NCBI GenBank assembly: GCA_964371555.1
Contig: CAYJMQ010000003.1
Location: forward strand, 1 to 64,000
Source of the DNA: CAYJMQ01 sp964371555
GTDB taxonomy: Bacteria; Bdellovibrionota; JACOXK01; 2-02-FULL-40-11
Direction: 5' to 3'
DNA length: 64,000 nucleotides
Shown: positions 54,016-64,000 of the stretch, piece after piece
How the letters are laid out: each line of letters begins with the position of its first letter
Position numbering within the stretch: the first letter of the stretch is position 1
Program-made: the position numbers and the translations under genes
The notes under the pieces: generated by a model
The model's input: only the letters and a program-made list of their open reading frames with translations
The model's database searches: none
What the model was told of the DNA's origin: nothing

Positions 54016-56555
54016 TGGTCGACGAAGAAAAAAAAGAGAAAGAAACCCCCGGAAAAGAAATCCCGGAGACCCTGGGGAAAGAGACCCCGAATCTTTTAAA
54101 AGAAAAAGAGGGTCGGCGTTTTGTTGTATCGCTTCTTCCTATCAGGGATATTATTGTATTTCCGCATATGGTTGTGCCGCTCTTTGTTGGGCGGGAAAAA
54201 TCGATTCAGGCGCTGGAAGATGCCTTGGCTAAAAAGAAGGATATTCTTCTTGTTGCCCAGAAAAAAGCGAAGACAAATGATCCGACACCGGAAGAGATTT
54301 ACAAGGTTGGAACGCTTGGCGCCATTATTCAGCTTTTAAAGCTTCCGGATGGCACGGTAAAGGTTCTCATCGAGGGGCGGAGCCGGGTGAGGGTCGTTCG
54401 ATATCTTCATTCTGAAAAATTCTTTGAAGTCGAAGTTGAGCCGATCATTGAGAAGGATCAAAAGGGGGAAAAGGATCAAAAAGGGGCCGAGATTGAGGCG
54501 CTGGTCAGAAGTATCAAAGAGTCTTTTGAAACCTACATTAAACTCAACCGCAAAATTCCGCCCGAGATGCTCATGACAATTTCTGCGATCGATAACCCGG
54601 GAAAACTCGCGGATACGGTTGTTTCTCATCTCAATCTGAAACTTGAGGATAAACAAGAGATCCTGGAAATTGAATCGCCAGCTCCGCGTCTTGAAAAATT
54701 GGCGGGGTTCATGCAGGGGGAGATCGAGATTCTTCAAATCGAAAGAAGGATCCGAAACCGCGTTAAAAAGCAGATGGAGCGGTCCCAGAAAGAATATTAT
54801 CTGAATGAGCAGATGCAGGCGATCCAGAAGGAACTTGGCGAGAGAGATGAATTCAAATCAGAGATCATGGAAATTGAGAAGGCGCTCAGGCAAAAGAAGC
54901 TCTCACAGGAGGCCGGGAAACGCATCAGGAAGGAGCTTAAAAAACTAAAGATGATGTCTCCGATGTCGGCCGAGGCGACCGTGGTGCGGAATTATATCGA
55001 TTGGGTCATCTCTTTGCCGTGGGAGAGTTATACGAAAGATAAGACAGACTTGAAAGACGCGAAGAAGATTCTCGATGAAGATCATTATGGACTTCAGGAG
55101 ATGAAATCACGGATTTTAGAGCACCTGGCGGTACAGACGCTTTCGAATAAAATCCGGGGCCCTATTTTGTGTCTGGTTGGGCCGCCCGGGGTTGGAAAGA
55201 CATCTCTGGCCCGTTCGATTGCGCGAACACTTGGAAGAAAATTTATCCGATGCTCGCTGGGAGGGGTGCGCGATGAGGCTGAAATCCGGGGACACCGAAA
55301 AACTTATATCGGCGCCCTGCCGGGAAAAATTATTCAGTCGATGAAAAAGGCGGGTTCGAATAACCCGGTTTTTCTTCTCGATGAGATTGATAAGATGTCG
55401 ATGGATTTTCGGGGGGATCCGGCATCAGCCCTTCTCGAAGCTCTCGATCCTGAACAGAATGTCGCGTTTGGCGATCATTACCTTGAAATCGATTATGATC
55501 TGTCGAAGGTTTTGTTTATCCTGACAGCCAATTCCCTTCATAATATTCAGCGCCCTCTCCTTGACCGGATGGAGGTGGTTGCGATTTCAGGGTATACGGA
55601 TGAGGAAAAACTCCATATCGCAAAGAATTTTTTAATTACAAAACAGAAAGAACTGAATGGATTGAAAAACCGTGAGATTCATTTTGAAGATGAAGCGATT
55701 TTAAAGATTATTCACAAATATACGAAAGAGGCGGGGGTACGGAATTTAGAGCGCGAAATTGCCAATATTTTCAGAAAGCTCGCGAAAGATATTGTTGAGA
55801 AAGGCCATGAGAAGAAGTCAAAACTGGTTATAAAAGAAAAGTTGATCGGAGAGTTTTTGGGGATTGAAAAATACCGATCGATTGGAACGGAAGCAAGAGA
55901 CGAAGTAGGCCTTACGAATGGCCTTGCGTGGACCGAGATGGGGGGGGATCTCCTTTCCATTGAATGTACGATCATGCCGGGGAAGGGGAAATTAACCATT
56001 ACAGGGAAGCTGGGTGAGGTCATGCAGGAGTCGGCGCGCGCGGCGCTGAGCTATGTGAGGTCCCGCGCCGAACAGTTGGGGCTTGTCACCGGTTTTTATC
56101 ATGAGGTCGATATTCATATCCATGTTCCGGAAGGGGCGATCCCAAAAGACGGGCCTTCTGCCGGAATTACAATGGCGACTTCTCTGACATCGGCTTTGCT
56201 TCGTGTGCCGGTTAGAAAAGAAATTGCGATGACGGGTGAGATTACCCTTCGGGGGCGTCTGCTCCCGATCGGGGGGTTGAAAGAGAAGCTTTTGGCGGCT
56301 TATCGGGCTGGCATTAAAACGGTATTAATTCCGAAAGATAATTTAAAAGACTTGAAAGATGTGCCGGCTGTTGTGACAAAATCAGTCGAAATTGCGGCTC
56401 TAGAACATATGGATGAGGTTTTAAAGCGCGCCCTTCTTGTAAAAGATCCGGATCAGCTTTTTAAATCCTCTCTCAAGCGTAAGGGGAAGACAGACATTTT
56501 GCAGCGCCCCAGCTATATTTCACGCCCCATTGTTACAAGCTCATTTCCGCAGTAG
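54015..56555 (+). CDS. lon: ATP-dependent protease Lon
   Basis: 846 aa. N-terminal substrate domain ([26 protein letters not shown], split), AAA+ with [13 protein letters not shown] and FLLDEIDKM, protease domain with catalytic S715 ([12 protein letters not shown]) and K758 ([10 protein letters not shown]). About 30 extra charged residues precede the usual start, and [12 protein letters not shown] near residue 146 comes from an 18-base tandem duplication (54450-54485) in the N domain. Confidence 0.97.
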   Translation: MVDEEKKEKETPGKEIPETLGKETPNLLKEKEGRRFVVSLLPIRDIIVFPHMVVPLFVGREKSIQALEDALAKKKDILLVAQKKAKTNDPTPEEIYKVGTLGAIIQLLKLPDGTVKVLIEGRSRVRVVRYLHSEKFFEVEVEPIIEKDQKGEKDQKGAEIEALVRSIKESFETYIKLNRKIPPEMLMTISAIDNPGKLADTVVSHLNLKLEDKQEILEIESPAPRLEKLAGFMQGEIEILQIERRIRNRVKKQMERSQKEYYLNEQMQAIQKELGERDEFKSEIMEIEKALRQKKLSQEAGKRIRKELKKLKMMSPMSAEATVVRNYIDWVISLPWESYTKDKTDLKDAKKILDEDHYGLQEMKSRILEHLAVQTLSNKIRGPILCLVGPPGVGKTSLARSIARTLGRKFIRCSLGGVRDEAEIRGHRKTYIGALPGKIIQSMKKAGSNNPVFLLDEIDKMSMDFRGDPASALLEALDPEQNVAFGDHYLEIDYDLSKVLFILTANSLHNIQRPLLDRMEVVAISGYTDEEKLHIAKNFLITKQKELNGLKNREIHFEDEAILKIIHKYTKEAGVRNLEREIANIFRKLAKDIVEKGHEKKSKLVIKEKLIGEFLGIEKYRSIGTEARDEVGLTNGLAWTEMGGDLLSIECTIMPGKGKLTITGKLGEVMQESARAALSYVRSRAEQLGLVTGFYHEVDIHIHVPEGAIPKDGPSAGITMATSLTSALLRVPVRKEIAMTGEITLRGRLLPIGGLKEKLLAAYRAGIKTVLIPKDNLKDLKDVPAVVTKSVEIAALEHMDEVLKRALLVKDPDQLFKSSLKRKGKTDILQRPSYISRPIVTSSFPQ

Positions 56556-56577
56556 AAGCCAGTACTCCGACAGACTC

Positions 56578-56925
56578 CTAGATCCGCTGATTGCGACTAT
56601 CTACGCGAATGACGATAGGCCCTAATCCCCGCGCCTCTTCTTCTGAAACGATCTTGTAACTTGCAATGATAATCAGATCTCCCCGTTTTGCCTTGTGTGC
56701 GGCGGCGCCATTGATGCAGATCATTTTGCTATTCGGCGGGGCTTCAATCGCGTAGGTCGAAAAGCGTTCACCATTTGTGATGTTATAGATATCTATTTTT
56801 TCATAAAGGAGAATATTTGCCATCTCCATGAGGCTTGCATCTATTGAAATAGAGCCTTCATAGTCGAGATTGGCATCGGTAACTGTTGCCCTGTGAATTT
56901 TGGACTTCAAGACGATCCTAAACAT
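56578..56925 (-). CDS. panD: Aspartate 1-decarboxylase
   Basis: 115 aa. [28 protein letters not shown] is split here as the family start; self-cleavage at G24-S25 makes the pyruvoyl group. [10 protein letters not shown] and [19 protein letters not shown] follow. Makes beta-alanine for pantothenate and CoA. ATG at 56925 matches the family; a longer frame reads into the promoter. Confidence 0.96.
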   Translation of the reverse strand: MFRIVLKSKIHRATVTDANLDYEGSISIDASLMEMANILLYEKIDIYNITNGERFSTYAIEAPPNSKMICINGAAAHKAKRGDLIIIASYKIVSEEEARGLGPIVIRVDSRNQRI

Positions 56926-56932
56926 GGGGATT

Positions 56933-56961
56933 CGTATATCATCCCCAAAAATTCTTGGCAA
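56933..56961 (-). promoter_or_regulatory. Promoter of panD
   Basis: Minus strand TTGCCA, 17-base spacer, TATACG, seven bases before the ATG; no Shine-Dalgarno. Confidence 0.6.
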
Positions 56962-56980
56962 GATCGCTCTCTTATAATGG

Positions 56981-57010
56981 TTGTATTGATAAATAAAAAA
57001 GAGCTATCCT
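56981..57010 (+). promoter_or_regulatory. Promoter of the spermidine-synthase-like membrane gene
   Basis: TTGTAT, 18-base spacer, TATCCT, seven bases before the ATG at 57018; no Shine-Dalgarno. Confidence 0.45.
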
Positions 57011-57017
57011 GATTTTG

Positions 57018-59264
57018 ATGCTCAAAACAACACTGGCCATTTTCTTTGTCTCCGCCTCGGCGCTGATGTTTGAAGTTTCACTTTCGCGGATGCTTTCAAT
57101 AGCGCACGGTCAGGAGCTTTCGTATATGGTGATCAGCCTTGCCTTGCTCGGTTATGGCATTGCAACCCCGCTTCTCTCCCGTCTGCGGCGGGTCAGGGAA
57201 GGAGATGCGTCAAAATGGCCGCTCGCATTGTCGATTTCGATTCCGCTGATTCTTGCGATTGCTCATTTTATTTCAGTCGATTCTCAGCGGTTGGTCTGGG
57301 AGTGGGGCCCCTGGTTAAAAGTTTCAGTATTTTATTTTTTATTTACGATTCCATTCCTTTTTGCGGGACTGACTATTGCCTCTCTTCTTTCAAAAATGCC
57401 CGAAAAATCTTTTCTTCTATATTCGGGGGATCTTCTTGGCGCTGGCGTTGGAGCGCTTCTCCCTTTTTTCTTTCTTCCGCTTTCTTCATGTTGGATCGCC
57501 ATCCTTTTGTCATCGGCCGGGGGCGCTCTTCTTTCCAAAAACATGAGAGAAAAAGGGGTGAGTCTCGCCCTCATCGGTGTGGCTTTCTTTCTCATGGCGC
57601 AAAAAAGCGATCGGTTTTTCGAACTGAAGTTTTCTCCGTCGCGCGGTCTGCCGACGGCGCTGCTTGAACCGGGGGCAAAGCTCAAAGAAACGCATTGGTC
57701 GCCCTGGACGAGAATAGATATTTTCTCCGCCGCGGCGGCGCGCGTTGCGCCAGGGCTTAGCCTCAATTATTTATCAGACATCCCAAAATTTGATGGGATC
57801 GCTGTCGATGGCGATCAGATTTTTCCAAGAATAAATGACGATCCCAAATATTATGATCTCTCTTTTTTAGACGATCTTCCCCAAGCGCTTCCTTATGTTC
57901 TGATTCCACAACATCCCTCGGTTCTGCTTATTCACACGCAGGGGGGGGTTGAACTCTTTGAAGCGGTCTTTCATCGCGCTTTTGTGGAGCTGATTGAAAA
58001 GGATAAACTCTTTCGGCGCGCGCAATTTCCAACCTATTCCGGATGGCATTTGGTTCCTGTCAGCGGCTATTTAAAGCGGAAAAGACAGCTCTACGATTTC
58101 ATTATCATCGGTCATTTGGGAGGGGGCGGGGCGCTCTCTACCGGCATGTCTGCAATGCGTCAGGATTTTAATCTAACGGTTGAGACGCTAGGGCTTGCGT
58201 ATCAAAATCTGGCTGATCGCGGTTTTGTTGTGGTTCATCTCTTTCGTCTTCCTCCGGAAAGATTGGAATATCGTCTGCTCAATACAATGATTGCAAGTCT
58301 AAAAGGGGAAAAAAGAGATCCCTCGAAACATATTGCTATCGTGAGATCCCTTCAGACCTATACGTTTTTGATGAGCCGCAATCCGATATCGCCCGAAATT
58401 TTTTCGAAAATAAAAGATTTTTGCGATGGGAAGGGATTCGAACTGGTTTATCCCTTAAATGGCAATCTTTTTTCAGATCTCATTGCCGGAAAAGAAATCG
58501 GGACGCCATTTTCTCTGGATCCGATCACCGATGATCGCCCCTTTCCGGAACAATCGCTTCGATTGAGAAACATAAAAAAAATTGTCGCCGCCGCCAAAGG
58601 GCATTGGCAGATCGTATTGGAAGGGGGGGGATGGAGTTTTGCAGTCTTTCTTCAAACGATTCTTGCCTCCATTTTAATTCTGGGTCTTTCAGGAGCCGCC
58701 AGAGGGAGAAGGCATTTGAATCTTTATTTCCTTGCGATCGGCTTCGGTTTTATTTTTGTTGAGATTGGATGGATGCAGAGATTATCCATTCTGCTTACGC
58801 ATCCGGCCCAGGCGGTACCCATTGTTTTGGGAGGGATGCTTCTTGGAAGTGGATTAGGGGCGAAATTAGGGGAATTTATAAAAATAAAATCACTTTCGAC
58901 CATTGCGTGTGTTGTTTCAGCTTTTGTGTCTTTCAACTCGGTATTCTTTTTAAAATACGCGATTGAATTCATTTCAGCTCATCCAGTTATATTGGCCCCT
59001 TCGTCTCTCATGTTATTTTTTGCGGTGGCATTTTTTGCGGTTCCTCTGGGAATTCCATTTCCAGCTATGCTTTCAACATTAAAGGATCCGCAAAAAATTG
59101 CGTGGTTGTGGGGCGTCAACGCCTGTGCCTCTGTTTGCGGCGCTGTGTTGGCCGCGGCTCTCGCGCCGATGGTCGGTTTTACTTCGATTTTTTTAATTTC
59201 TTTGGGTTTTTATCTTTTGGCGGCGCTTGCATCCGTGCTTTCCCGATCATCGGCACAAATCTGA
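57018..59264 (+). CDS. Polytopic membrane protein with spermidine-synthase-like domain
   Basis: 748 aa. About six N-terminal membrane segments ([18 protein letters not shown] is the start typical of these fused proteins), a soluble middle (about 200-530) with a degenerate spermidine-synthase-like fold ending [10 protein letters not shown], and about six C-terminal segments ([25 protein letters not shown]). The SAM-binding GxGxG of true synthases is not evident; the nearest stretch is HTQGGVE. Function unknown; similar proteins are common in Deltaproteobacteria. Overlaps pcm tail to tail by 86 bases. Confidence 0.75.
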   Translation: MLKTTLAIFFVSASALMFEVSLSRMLSIAHGQELSYMVISLALLGYGIATPLLSRLRRVREGDASKWPLALSISIPLILAIAHFISVDSQRLVWEWGPWLKVSVFYFLFTIPFLFAGLTIASLLSKMPEKSFLLYSGDLLGAGVGALLPFFFLPLSSCWIAILLSSAGGALLSKNMREKGVSLALIGVAFFLMAQKSDRFFELKFSPSRGLPTALLEPGAKLKETHWSPWTRIDIFSAAAARVAPGLSLNYLSDIPKFDGIAVDGDQIFPRINDDPKYYDLSFLDDLPQALPYVLIPQHPSVLLIHTQGGVELFEAVFHRAFVELIEKDKLFRRAQFPTYSGWHLVPVSGYLKRKRQLYDFIIIGHLGGGGALSTGMSAMRQDFNLTVETLGLAYQNLADRGFVVVHLFRLPPERLEYRLLNTMIASLKGEKRDPSKHIAIVRSLQTYTFLMSRNPISPEIFSKIKDFCDGKGFELVYPLNGNLFSDLIAGKEIGTPFSLDPITDDRPFPEQSLRLRNIKKIVAAAKGHWQIVLEGGGWSFAVFLQTILASILILGLSGAARGRRHLNLYFLAIGFGFIFVEIGWMQRLSILLTHPAQAVPIVLGGMLLGSGLGAKLGEFIKIKSLSTIACVVSAFVSFNSVFFLKYAIEFISAHPVILAPSSLMLFFAVAFFAVPLGIPFPAMLSTLKDPQKIAWLWGVNACASVCGAVLAAALAPMVGFTSIFLISLGFYLLAALASVLSRSSAQI

Positions 59265-59952
59265 CATCGGTGAGAACTTTTGAATCAAACTGATGCTCGC
59301 TTCTTCTTGTCACAAGGACAAGGGATTGATAGTAGACTGTGCTTCCCAATGGCAGAATAAGTTTTCCACCGATTTTAAGCTGTTTCTTTAAAGGGGGGGG
59401 GATATGATTGGCGGCCGCGGTAATCATGATCGCATCAAAAGGGGCATGTTCAGTCCAGCCGTCGTATCCATCGGCCGTCTTTACTTTCACATTCGTATAA
59501 CCCGCTTTTTTGAGATTTGTCTTTGCAAATTGAGAAAGAGAGGCGCGAATTTCAATTGAGTAGACCTCTTTTGTGATTTCGCTCAGGATGGCAGCCTGAT
59601 AGCCGCTTCCTGTTCCGATTTCCAAAACTTTGTCGCTCTCTTTAAGTTTGAGGGCTTCCGTCATCAGCGCGACGACGTAGGGTTGAGAAATAGTCTGTCC
59701 CTCTCCGATCGGCAGTGGATTATCATCGTACGCGGCGCTCTTCGATTCCTGGAGGGTTGTTACAAATAATTCACGGGGGACTTTTAAAAAGGCTTTTAAT
59801 ACTTTTTCATTTTGGATATCTCTCCCCCGCAATTGATCTTCGACCATATGCCTGCGGGCTTTTTCATATAATAATTTTTGTGGGATATGCACTTTCGATT
59901 CGGCAAAAGCAGGTATTACAAGAAGGAAAGAGACAAATAGCCAATAAGCCAT
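59179..59952 (-). CDS. pcm: Protein-L-isoaspartate O-methyltransferase, exported form
   Basis: 257 aa. A signal peptide (1-18, ending AFAES) precedes [20 protein letters not shown], and the methyltransferase has [32 protein letters not shown] (SAM site) and [11 protein letters not shown]. Repairs isoaspartate in proteins. Export is unusual because SAM is cytoplasmic, though periplasmic Pcm-like proteins are known from several Proteobacteria. Lys-rich tail. C-terminal 86 bases overlap the membrane protein gene. Confidence 0.9.
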   Translation of the reverse strand: MAYWLFVSFLLVIPAFAESKVHIPQKLLYEKARRHMVEDQLRGRDIQNEKVLKAFLKVPRELFVTTLQESKSAAYDDNPLPIGEGQTISQPYVVALMTEALKLKESDKVLEIGTGSGYQAAILSEITKEVYSIEIRASLSQFAKTNLKKAGYTNVKVKTADGYDGWTEHAPFDAIMITAAANHIPPPLKKQLKIGGKLILPLGSTVYYQSLVLVTRRSEHQFDSKVLTDVRFVPMIGKARMQAPPKDKNPKKLKKSK

Positions 59953-60005
59953 GATATTTTTCGTAAGAATATGTTTATTTTATAGATATTCGTAATGAAA
60001 GTCCA

Positions 60006-60035
60006 TTGACGTTTCCTTTTTCTTATTCTTATATA
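60006..60035 (+). promoter_or_regulatory. Promoter of the ABC-2 exporter operon
   Basis: TTGACG, 18-base spacer, TATATA, seven bases to the ATG; no Shine-Dalgarno. Confidence 0.6.
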
Positions 60036-60042
60036 CAGATCA

Positions 60043-60972
60043 ATGTCTGCTATTTTGACCGTTCGCGATCTCAGTCATCAGTTTGGGAAGAGGGAGGCGC
60101 TGTTACAGATTGGGTTCAATATTGAGGAGGGGGAAATTTTCGGTTTCCTTGGCCCCAATGGGGGGGGGAAGACGACGCTCTTTCGGATTTTATCCACCTA
60201 TTTATATCCGACCGGAACACAATCGAATATTGATCTTTGCGGCATCGATCTTTTAAAAAAACCAAATGAGATTCGAAAAATATTGGGTGTGGTTTTCCAG
60301 TCACCGAGCCTCGATCCAAAACTCACTGTTGAAGAAAACCTCATTCACCAGGGGCATCTTTATCAGCTCTCCGGAAACAAGTTAAAAGAGCAAATTAAAA
60401 AAAATCTCAAAAAATTTGACATCGATGATAGAAAAAAAGATCGGGTGGAGACGCTTTCAGGAGGGTTGAAAAGGCGCGTTGAGATTGCCAAAGCCCTTCT
60501 TCATGAACCGAGGCTGCTTCTCTTTGATGAGCCGACGGCAGGTTTAGACCCTGGCGCGCGGCGGGCATTTTGGGATGATCTTAAAAAATTACAAAAAGAA
60601 GGAGCAAGCATTCTTGTGACAACGCATTTTATCGAAGAGGCCGAGCGATGCGACCGTGTTGCGATTTTAGATCAGGGGAGATGTGTGGCTGTCGGCGCCC
60701 CTGACTTGCTGAAAAAAGATATAAGAGGGGATGTGATCAGCGTGAAGACCCAAGATACGGCTTTTTTGAAACAGGCGATTGAAGAAAAATTTGGAGTCGA
60801 TGTAAAAATTGTCGATGGGATGCTTCATATTGAAAAACAGGAGGGGTCGGATTTTATGATACTCCTTGTGAAATCTTTTCCTCAAGAGATCATTGCTGTT
60901 ACGATTTCAAAACCATCGCTTGAAGATGTCTTCATTCAAAAAACCGGGCATCGCTTTTTGGAACAGACATGA
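60043..60972 (+). CDS. ABC-2 type transporter ATP-binding protein
   Basis: 309 aa. FLGPNGGGKTTLFR is Walker A, encoded with a run of nine G (60160-60168) and carrying G where A is usual; VVFQSPSLDPKLTVEENL the Q-loop; TLSGGLKRRVEIAKALLH the signature; LLFDEPTAGLDPGARR Walker B. A C-terminal extension (220-309) is typical of DrrA-like exporters. Works with the permease whose start it overlaps (ATGA). Substrate unknown: lipid, drug or polysaccharide. Confidence 0.92.
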   Translation: MSAILTVRDLSHQFGKREALLQIGFNIEEGEIFGFLGPNGGGKTTLFRILSTYLYPTGTQSNIDLCGIDLLKKPNEIRKILGVVFQSPSLDPKLTVEENLIHQGHLYQLSGNKLKEQIKKNLKKFDIDDRKKDRVETLSGGLKRRVEIAKALLHEPRLLLFDEPTAGLDPGARRAFWDDLKKLQKEGASILVTTHFIEEAERCDRVAILDQGRCVAVGAPDLLKKDIRGDVISVKTQDTAFLKQAIEEKFGVDVKIVDGMLHIEKQEGSDFMILLVKSFPQEIIAVTISKPSLEDVFIQKTGHRFLEQT

Positions 60973-61739
60973 AATCATTTTTTCTTTCATCTTACACGCT
61001 CTGGAAACGGGAACTCGTCTGTTTTTTAAGACAGCCCTCCCGTTTGGCCTCGGCGCTGCTTCAGCCGCTGATTTTTTGGCTTTTTGTAGGGGGGGGGTTG
61101 AGTCCCTCCTTTAAGCCGACAGGGATGAATATCAGCTATCTGGAATATTTTTATCCGGGGATTCTTCTCATGACCCTTCTTTTTACTTCGATGTTTTCCA
61201 TGTTTTCCATTATTGAAGATCGGGAGCGGGGATTTCTTCAGGCGGTTTTGGTCTCCCCGGCGCCGAGACTGAGTCTCGTTTTGGGAAAGATTTTAGGTGG
61301 AGCGGCGATTGGGCTTTTTCAGGTGACTATTTTTTTGTTTCTTGCGCCGTTGATCGGGATTAAACTTTCCATATTTTCAATTCTCTCAACGCTTGCGATT
61401 TTATTTCTCATTGCCGCCGTCATAACAAGTTTCGGATTTTCTATCGCATGGCAGATGGATTCGTTTCAGGCCTTTCACGCGATCATGATGCTGATTCTCT
61501 TTCCGCTCTGGTTTTTATCCGGGGCTTTTTTTCCGTTGGATCATCTGCCGAAATTATTGGAATGGCTGACAAGGATCAATCCATTGACTTATGCGTTGTC
61601 TTCTCTCAGGGGGGCGCTTTATGAGAAAGGAACTTTCGAACTCCCCCCCTTTTGTATTTCTTTGTTGGTAACGATCTCTTTTGGTTTGGTCACATTTCTT
61701 ATCTCGTGGTATTCAACGTGCAGGAAAAGATTAAGATGA
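60969..61739 (+). CDS. ABC-2 type transporter permease
   Basis: 256 aa, six membrane segments. RELVCFLRQPSRLASALLQPLIFWLFVG is the amphipathic entry plus first segment; GFLQAVLVSPAPRLSLVLGKILGG and the LSGAFFPLDHLPKLLEWLTRINPLTYAL block are ABC-2 hallmarks. A nine-G run (61089-61097) encodes GGG in the first loop. Its TGA overlaps the next gene. Confidence 0.9.
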   Translation: MKSFFLSSYTLWKRELVCFLRQPSRLASALLQPLIFWLFVGGGLSPSFKPTGMNISYLEYFYPGILLMTLLFTSMFSMFSIIEDRERGFLQAVLVSPAPRLSLVLGKILGGAAIGLFQVTIFLFLAPLIGIKLSIFSILSTLAILFLIAAVITSFGFSIAWQMDSFQAFHAIMMLILFPLWFLSGAFFPLDHLPKLLEWLTRINPLTYALSSLRGALYEKGTFELPPFCISLLVTISFGLVTFLISWYSTCRKRLR

Positions 61740-62740
61740 TCAATCCCGTCTCTTTGACAAAAGCGCTTGTTCGGATTTCATCCCTCTCCGGCTCTGAAGA
61801 AAAGATTTCAAAATTTCTGGGCAAGCTTTTGAAAGAGAACGGTTTTGCCGTCAAGTATATTTATTCCGGACCTCGCCGCCCCAATCTTTTTGCATTCATC
61901 GGGAAACCCAAAATTCTCTTTTGTTCCCATCTGGATACGGTTCCCCCTTATTTTCCCCTAAGGGAAAACAAGGAGGAGATATATGGACGCGGAGCTTGTG
62001 ACGCCAAAGGGGTTATTGCGGCGCAGATTGCGGCAGGTTTGAAATTAAAAGGAGAGGGTTATCCCATAGGCTTTCTTTATCTCGTCGGTGAAGAGGTCGA
62101 TCATCGCGGCGCGATCGATGTTTCAAAAAAAATTCCAAACGTAGATGCGATCATTGTGGGGGAGCCGACAGAGAATCGAATGGCTGTGGCAACCAAAGGG
62201 ATTGTGAAGATTAAACTCATTTCAAAAGGAAAAGCGGCCCATAGCGCTTATCCCAGCCGTGGCAAATCCGCTATCGATGCGCTGCTGACAACCCTTGTCC
62301 GCATAAAAAAAAGGAAACTTTCCAAGACCAAAGAAATGGGGGCTTCCACATTGAATATTGGTGTTATTCATGGCGGATTTGCCGCGAATATTATTCCAGA
62401 TGAGGCATCGGCAGAGATTCTTGTCAGGACAGTGACGAAGAGTCATCCTATTTTTGAAAAAATAAAACAAAGTTGTGAAAAAGGGGTAAGGATCATCCTT
62501 CAGAGTATCAATGATCCCGTTCAGCTAAATACAGCAGCGCGCTTTAAAACCACTGTAGTATCGTTCAACACAGATATTCCCTACTTAAAAACCAAAGCCA
62601 AAAAAATCTTCCTTCTCGGTCCGGGCTCTATTCTTGACGCGCATGGACCAGATGAGAAAATCGCAAAAAAAGAAATACTCAAAGCGGTTCGGCTTTATGA
62701 ACAACTTGCCTTATTCAATACTTCCCGAAATCTTCGCTGA
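61736..62740 (+). CDS. M20-family metallopeptidase (ArgE/DapE-like)
   Basis: 334 aa. FCSHLDTVPPYF (first metal His and catalytic Asp), YGRGACDAKGVIAAQ (bridging Asp), VGEEVDHRG (catalytic Glu-Glu) and KGKAAHSAYPSRGKSAIDAL (dimer domain His). Deacylates an N-acyl amino acid, such as acetylornithine or acetyl-lysine. DapE is unlikely because the organism carries dapL. Start overlaps the permease stop (ATGA); the longer frame upstream only shadows the permease. Confidence 0.87.
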   Translation: MINPVSLTKALVRISSLSGSEEKISKFLGKLLKENGFAVKYIYSGPRRPNLFAFIGKPKILFCSHLDTVPPYFPLRENKEEIYGRGACDAKGVIAAQIAAGLKLKGEGYPIGFLYLVGEEVDHRGAIDVSKKIPNVDAIIVGEPTENRMAVATKGIVKIKLISKGKAAHSAYPSRGKSAIDALLTTLVRIKKRKLSKTKEMGASTLNIGVIHGGFAANIIPDEASAEILVRTVTKSHPIFEKIKQSCEKGVRIILQSINDPVQLNTAARFKTTVVSFNTDIPYLKTKAKKIFLLGPGSILDAHGPDEKIAKKEILKAVRLYEQLALFNTSRNLR

Positions 62741-63835
62741 CGGATGATAAGGATGATCGAGGCCGAATTCGAGGCCGGCCTTGTTTTGAGTGGAAAGAAT
62801 GGCGATGGCGCGGAAATTAAACGGGAAAAATATCCGGCGTTCGTAGAGCTCGACAGAGAGTTTTCCATTTAAGGTTTCATAGTCATGGAAAATATTTCCA
62901 TCTGGCGTGGGGAACTCAAGATCCATCATCTGTTTCGGATCTGCGGCCGCGTGGACGAGGAGTTTATACCGTAAATTTTGGGCTCTAATCGACCATGAGC
63001 CGAGATCCATCTCATATTCAAAAAGATATTTTGGCTCATTGGAACGAAATTCGTAAAGTTTCCCTTCATGATGGAGCGCCAGAAGTATTGCTGTAATTGG
63101 AATTTTTATTCCATTAGACATGGTTACCTCTCCCCCGCCGCCGACAAATGAGCTCTCGCTGTTTTCGTCAAAAGAATTTGCATTGAGCCAGAACCACCAT
63201 TGTGGGAACGCGCGCCCCCAGTTGTGATCCTGATAGCCATCTGCTTTGTCAAAATGATAAGTTCTGCTATCTATGGTCAATATTCCAGAATATAGGGCAT
63301 CCATCTGGGCAGGGTACCAGTAGATATTAAAAAGGGAGGGGAAAAGAAATGTCCATCCGAGCGCATGCCAGCCTTTCTTTTTATCAATAGAAAAAGAAAA
63401 GCTGACCGAATGGCCTTTGTCTTCAAAGGAGGCCGAAATCATCTTTTCTGTGGCAGAATGAGCGCCAATGCGTGTTGAGAGGAGATCATACCGGGATTCA
63501 AATTCGGTGACGGGGTAGGAGGCATTGAGGATCATTTTTTGATGGAAGTCGCCAAAACTGATAAAAGCCCTTGAGTTTTCGGATACCCCTTCTTTATCCC
63601 AGGGGTTTACGATTCCATAGCAGAAATAAAAGCTTTGGTTTGTCTCAGGGTGAATGACCTTGTAGTACCACCATTCGTACCAATTACCTTTGTCGGTTTT
63701 GTTTGTGTTGCGATTCTGTCGGTTCCACTGATAGCTGTTGTAAAGGTCAATGTTATCCAACAGAGAAGAGGGGAGAGACGCGGCATTCAGAGGAGTAAAC
63801 GATAGCGCGAGCAAAGACATTCCGATCAGTCTCAT
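62711..63835 (-). CDS. Secreted tocopherol-cyclase/CrtC-like protein
   Basis: 374 aa with a signal peptide (ends near LNAAS). NWYEWWYYKVI, GYQDHNWGRAFPQWWFWLNANSF are the paired motifs of the tocopherol cyclase / hydroxyneurosporene synthase superfamily, a double lipocalin-like fold. Bacterial members often act on lipids of unknown identity; true tocopherol synthesis is not suggested. Overlaps the peptidase gene tail to tail by 30 bases. The gene upstream ends 20 bases before, so they may be co-transcribed. Confidence 0.75.
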   Translation of the reverse strand: MRLIGMSLLALSFTPLNAASLPSSLLDNIDLYNSYQWNRQNRNTNKTDKGNWYEWWYYKVIHPETNQSFYFCYGIVNPWDKEGVSENSRAFISFGDFHQKMILNASYPVTEFESRYDLLSTRIGAHSATEKMISASFEDKGHSVSFSFSIDKKKGWHALGWTFLFPSLFNIYWYPAQMDALYSGILTIDSRTYHFDKADGYQDHNWGRAFPQWWFWLNANSFDENSESSFVGGGGEVTMSNGIKIPITAILLALHHEGKLYEFRSNEPKYLFEYEMDLGSWSIRAQNLRYKLLVHAAADPKQMMDLEFPTPDGNIFHDYETLNGKLSVELYERRIFFPFNFRAIAILSTQNKAGLEFGLDHPYHPSAKISGSIE

Positions 63836-63854
63836 TAAAAAGAGAGTAGCATAA

Positions 63855-64000
63855 TTAAAAAACTTCCAGAATGCAAAAATAGACGATCATCATGAAAAGC
63901 CCCACGGGAACGCCGATTCTCGCCCACTCCCTGCTTGTGATTTTGAGTTTGTTTGCGGCAATAATGTTTGGAATATTGCCGGGGATGAGCATTCCACCGC
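63855..64000 (-). CDS. C-terminal end of a DUF1646-like membrane transporter, partial
   Basis: Only the last 48 codons are visible. Translated on the minus strand they read GGMLIPGNIPNIIAANKLKI...EWARIGVPVGL then a final hydrophobic segment ending FCILEVF and a TAA at 63855. The GGMxIPGNIPNIIAA block is the conserved end of DUF1646 and related Na+/H+ antiporter-like (IT superfamily) proteins. The start lies outside the window. Confidence 0.7.
   Translation of the reverse strand, partial: GGMLIPGNIPNIIAANKLKITSREWARIGVPVGLFMMIVYFCILEVF

Overview
The window reads as chromosomal core DNA of a Gram-negative, probably uncultured bacterium of the old Deltaproteobacteria type. This is inferred from gene content, not from a marker gene. 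The evidence for an outer membrane is strong: KDO synthesis (kdsA, kdsD), LPS export (an LptC-LptA fusion, lptB), a LolA-like lipoprotein carrier, an LptM-like lipoprotein and a beta-barrel protein. Sigma-54 (rpoN), an NtrC-family regulator with its kinase, and lysine/DAP synthesis by the DapL aminotransferase route fit the same assignment. Base composition is medium GC by eye. No rRNA, tRNA, CRISPR array, transposase or phage gene was seen.

Layout. 1-7821 (minus): a tightly overlapping run starting at a WecA-type transferase, then sugar-nucleotide enzymes, a polysaccharide deacetylase, a glycosyltransferase fused to a CMP-sialate-synthetase-like domain, a Gfo/Idh oxidoreductase, a cobalamin adenosyltransferase and a Rieske protein. 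7860-11537 (plus): glycosyltransferase, UDP-sugar dehydrogenase and an FAD oxidoreductase. 11551-15792 (minus): folK and the dapL-dapB-dapA-dapF cluster headed by an lptM-like gene. 15856-20458 (plus): lolA, a cold-shock gene and rmlA-rmlC-rmlB-rmlD for dTDP-rhamnose. 20455-27223: single genes including a secreted phospholipase C/S1-P1-like protein, rodZ, a CTP-dependent lipid kinase homologue, selA, a secreted serine protease and pyk. 27260-31909 (minus): histidine kinase, NtrC-type regulator and glutamate dehydrogenase in one coupled unit. 31910-33565: a small accessory islet (HI1419/HI1420-type toxin-antitoxin pair and a low-GC VOC gene) between two kinds of intergenic palindromic repeat. 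33566-38184: mtnP, a PfkB kinase, an outer-membrane protein, a redoxin and an alcohol dehydrogenase. 38259-49523 (plus): pyrG-kdsA-kdsD, two unrecognised secreted paralogues, then lptCA-lptB-rpoN-hpf-rapZ. 49576-56555 (plus): metK-ahcY and clpP-clpX-lon. 56578-64000: panD, a spermidine-synthase-like membrane protein, a secreted Pcm, an ABC-2 exporter, an M20 peptidase, a tocopherol-cyclase-like secreted protein and the end of a DUF1646-like transporter.

How it fits together. Much of the window builds and exports the cell surface: lipid-linked O-chain initiation, dTDP-rhamnose, CDP- and UDP-sugars, KDO, LPS transport, and DAP for the wall. SAM metabolism is covered by metK, ahcY and mtnP, and proteostasis by clpP, clpX and lon.

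Most unusual points. (1) Two adjacent, diverged paralogous secreted proteins of no family I recognise sit where kdsC normally lies between kdsD and lptC. (2) A near-consensus sigma-54 promoter precedes the operon that contains rpoN itself. (3) Many genes have a -10 box only 6-9 bases from the ATG and no Shine-Dalgarno sequence, which predicts widespread leaderless mRNAs. (4) LptC and LptA are fused. (5) A glycosyltransferase is fused to a sialate-synthetase-like domain that has lost its nucleotide-binding loop. (6) Short in-frame tandem duplications occur in housekeeping genes such as metK and lon.
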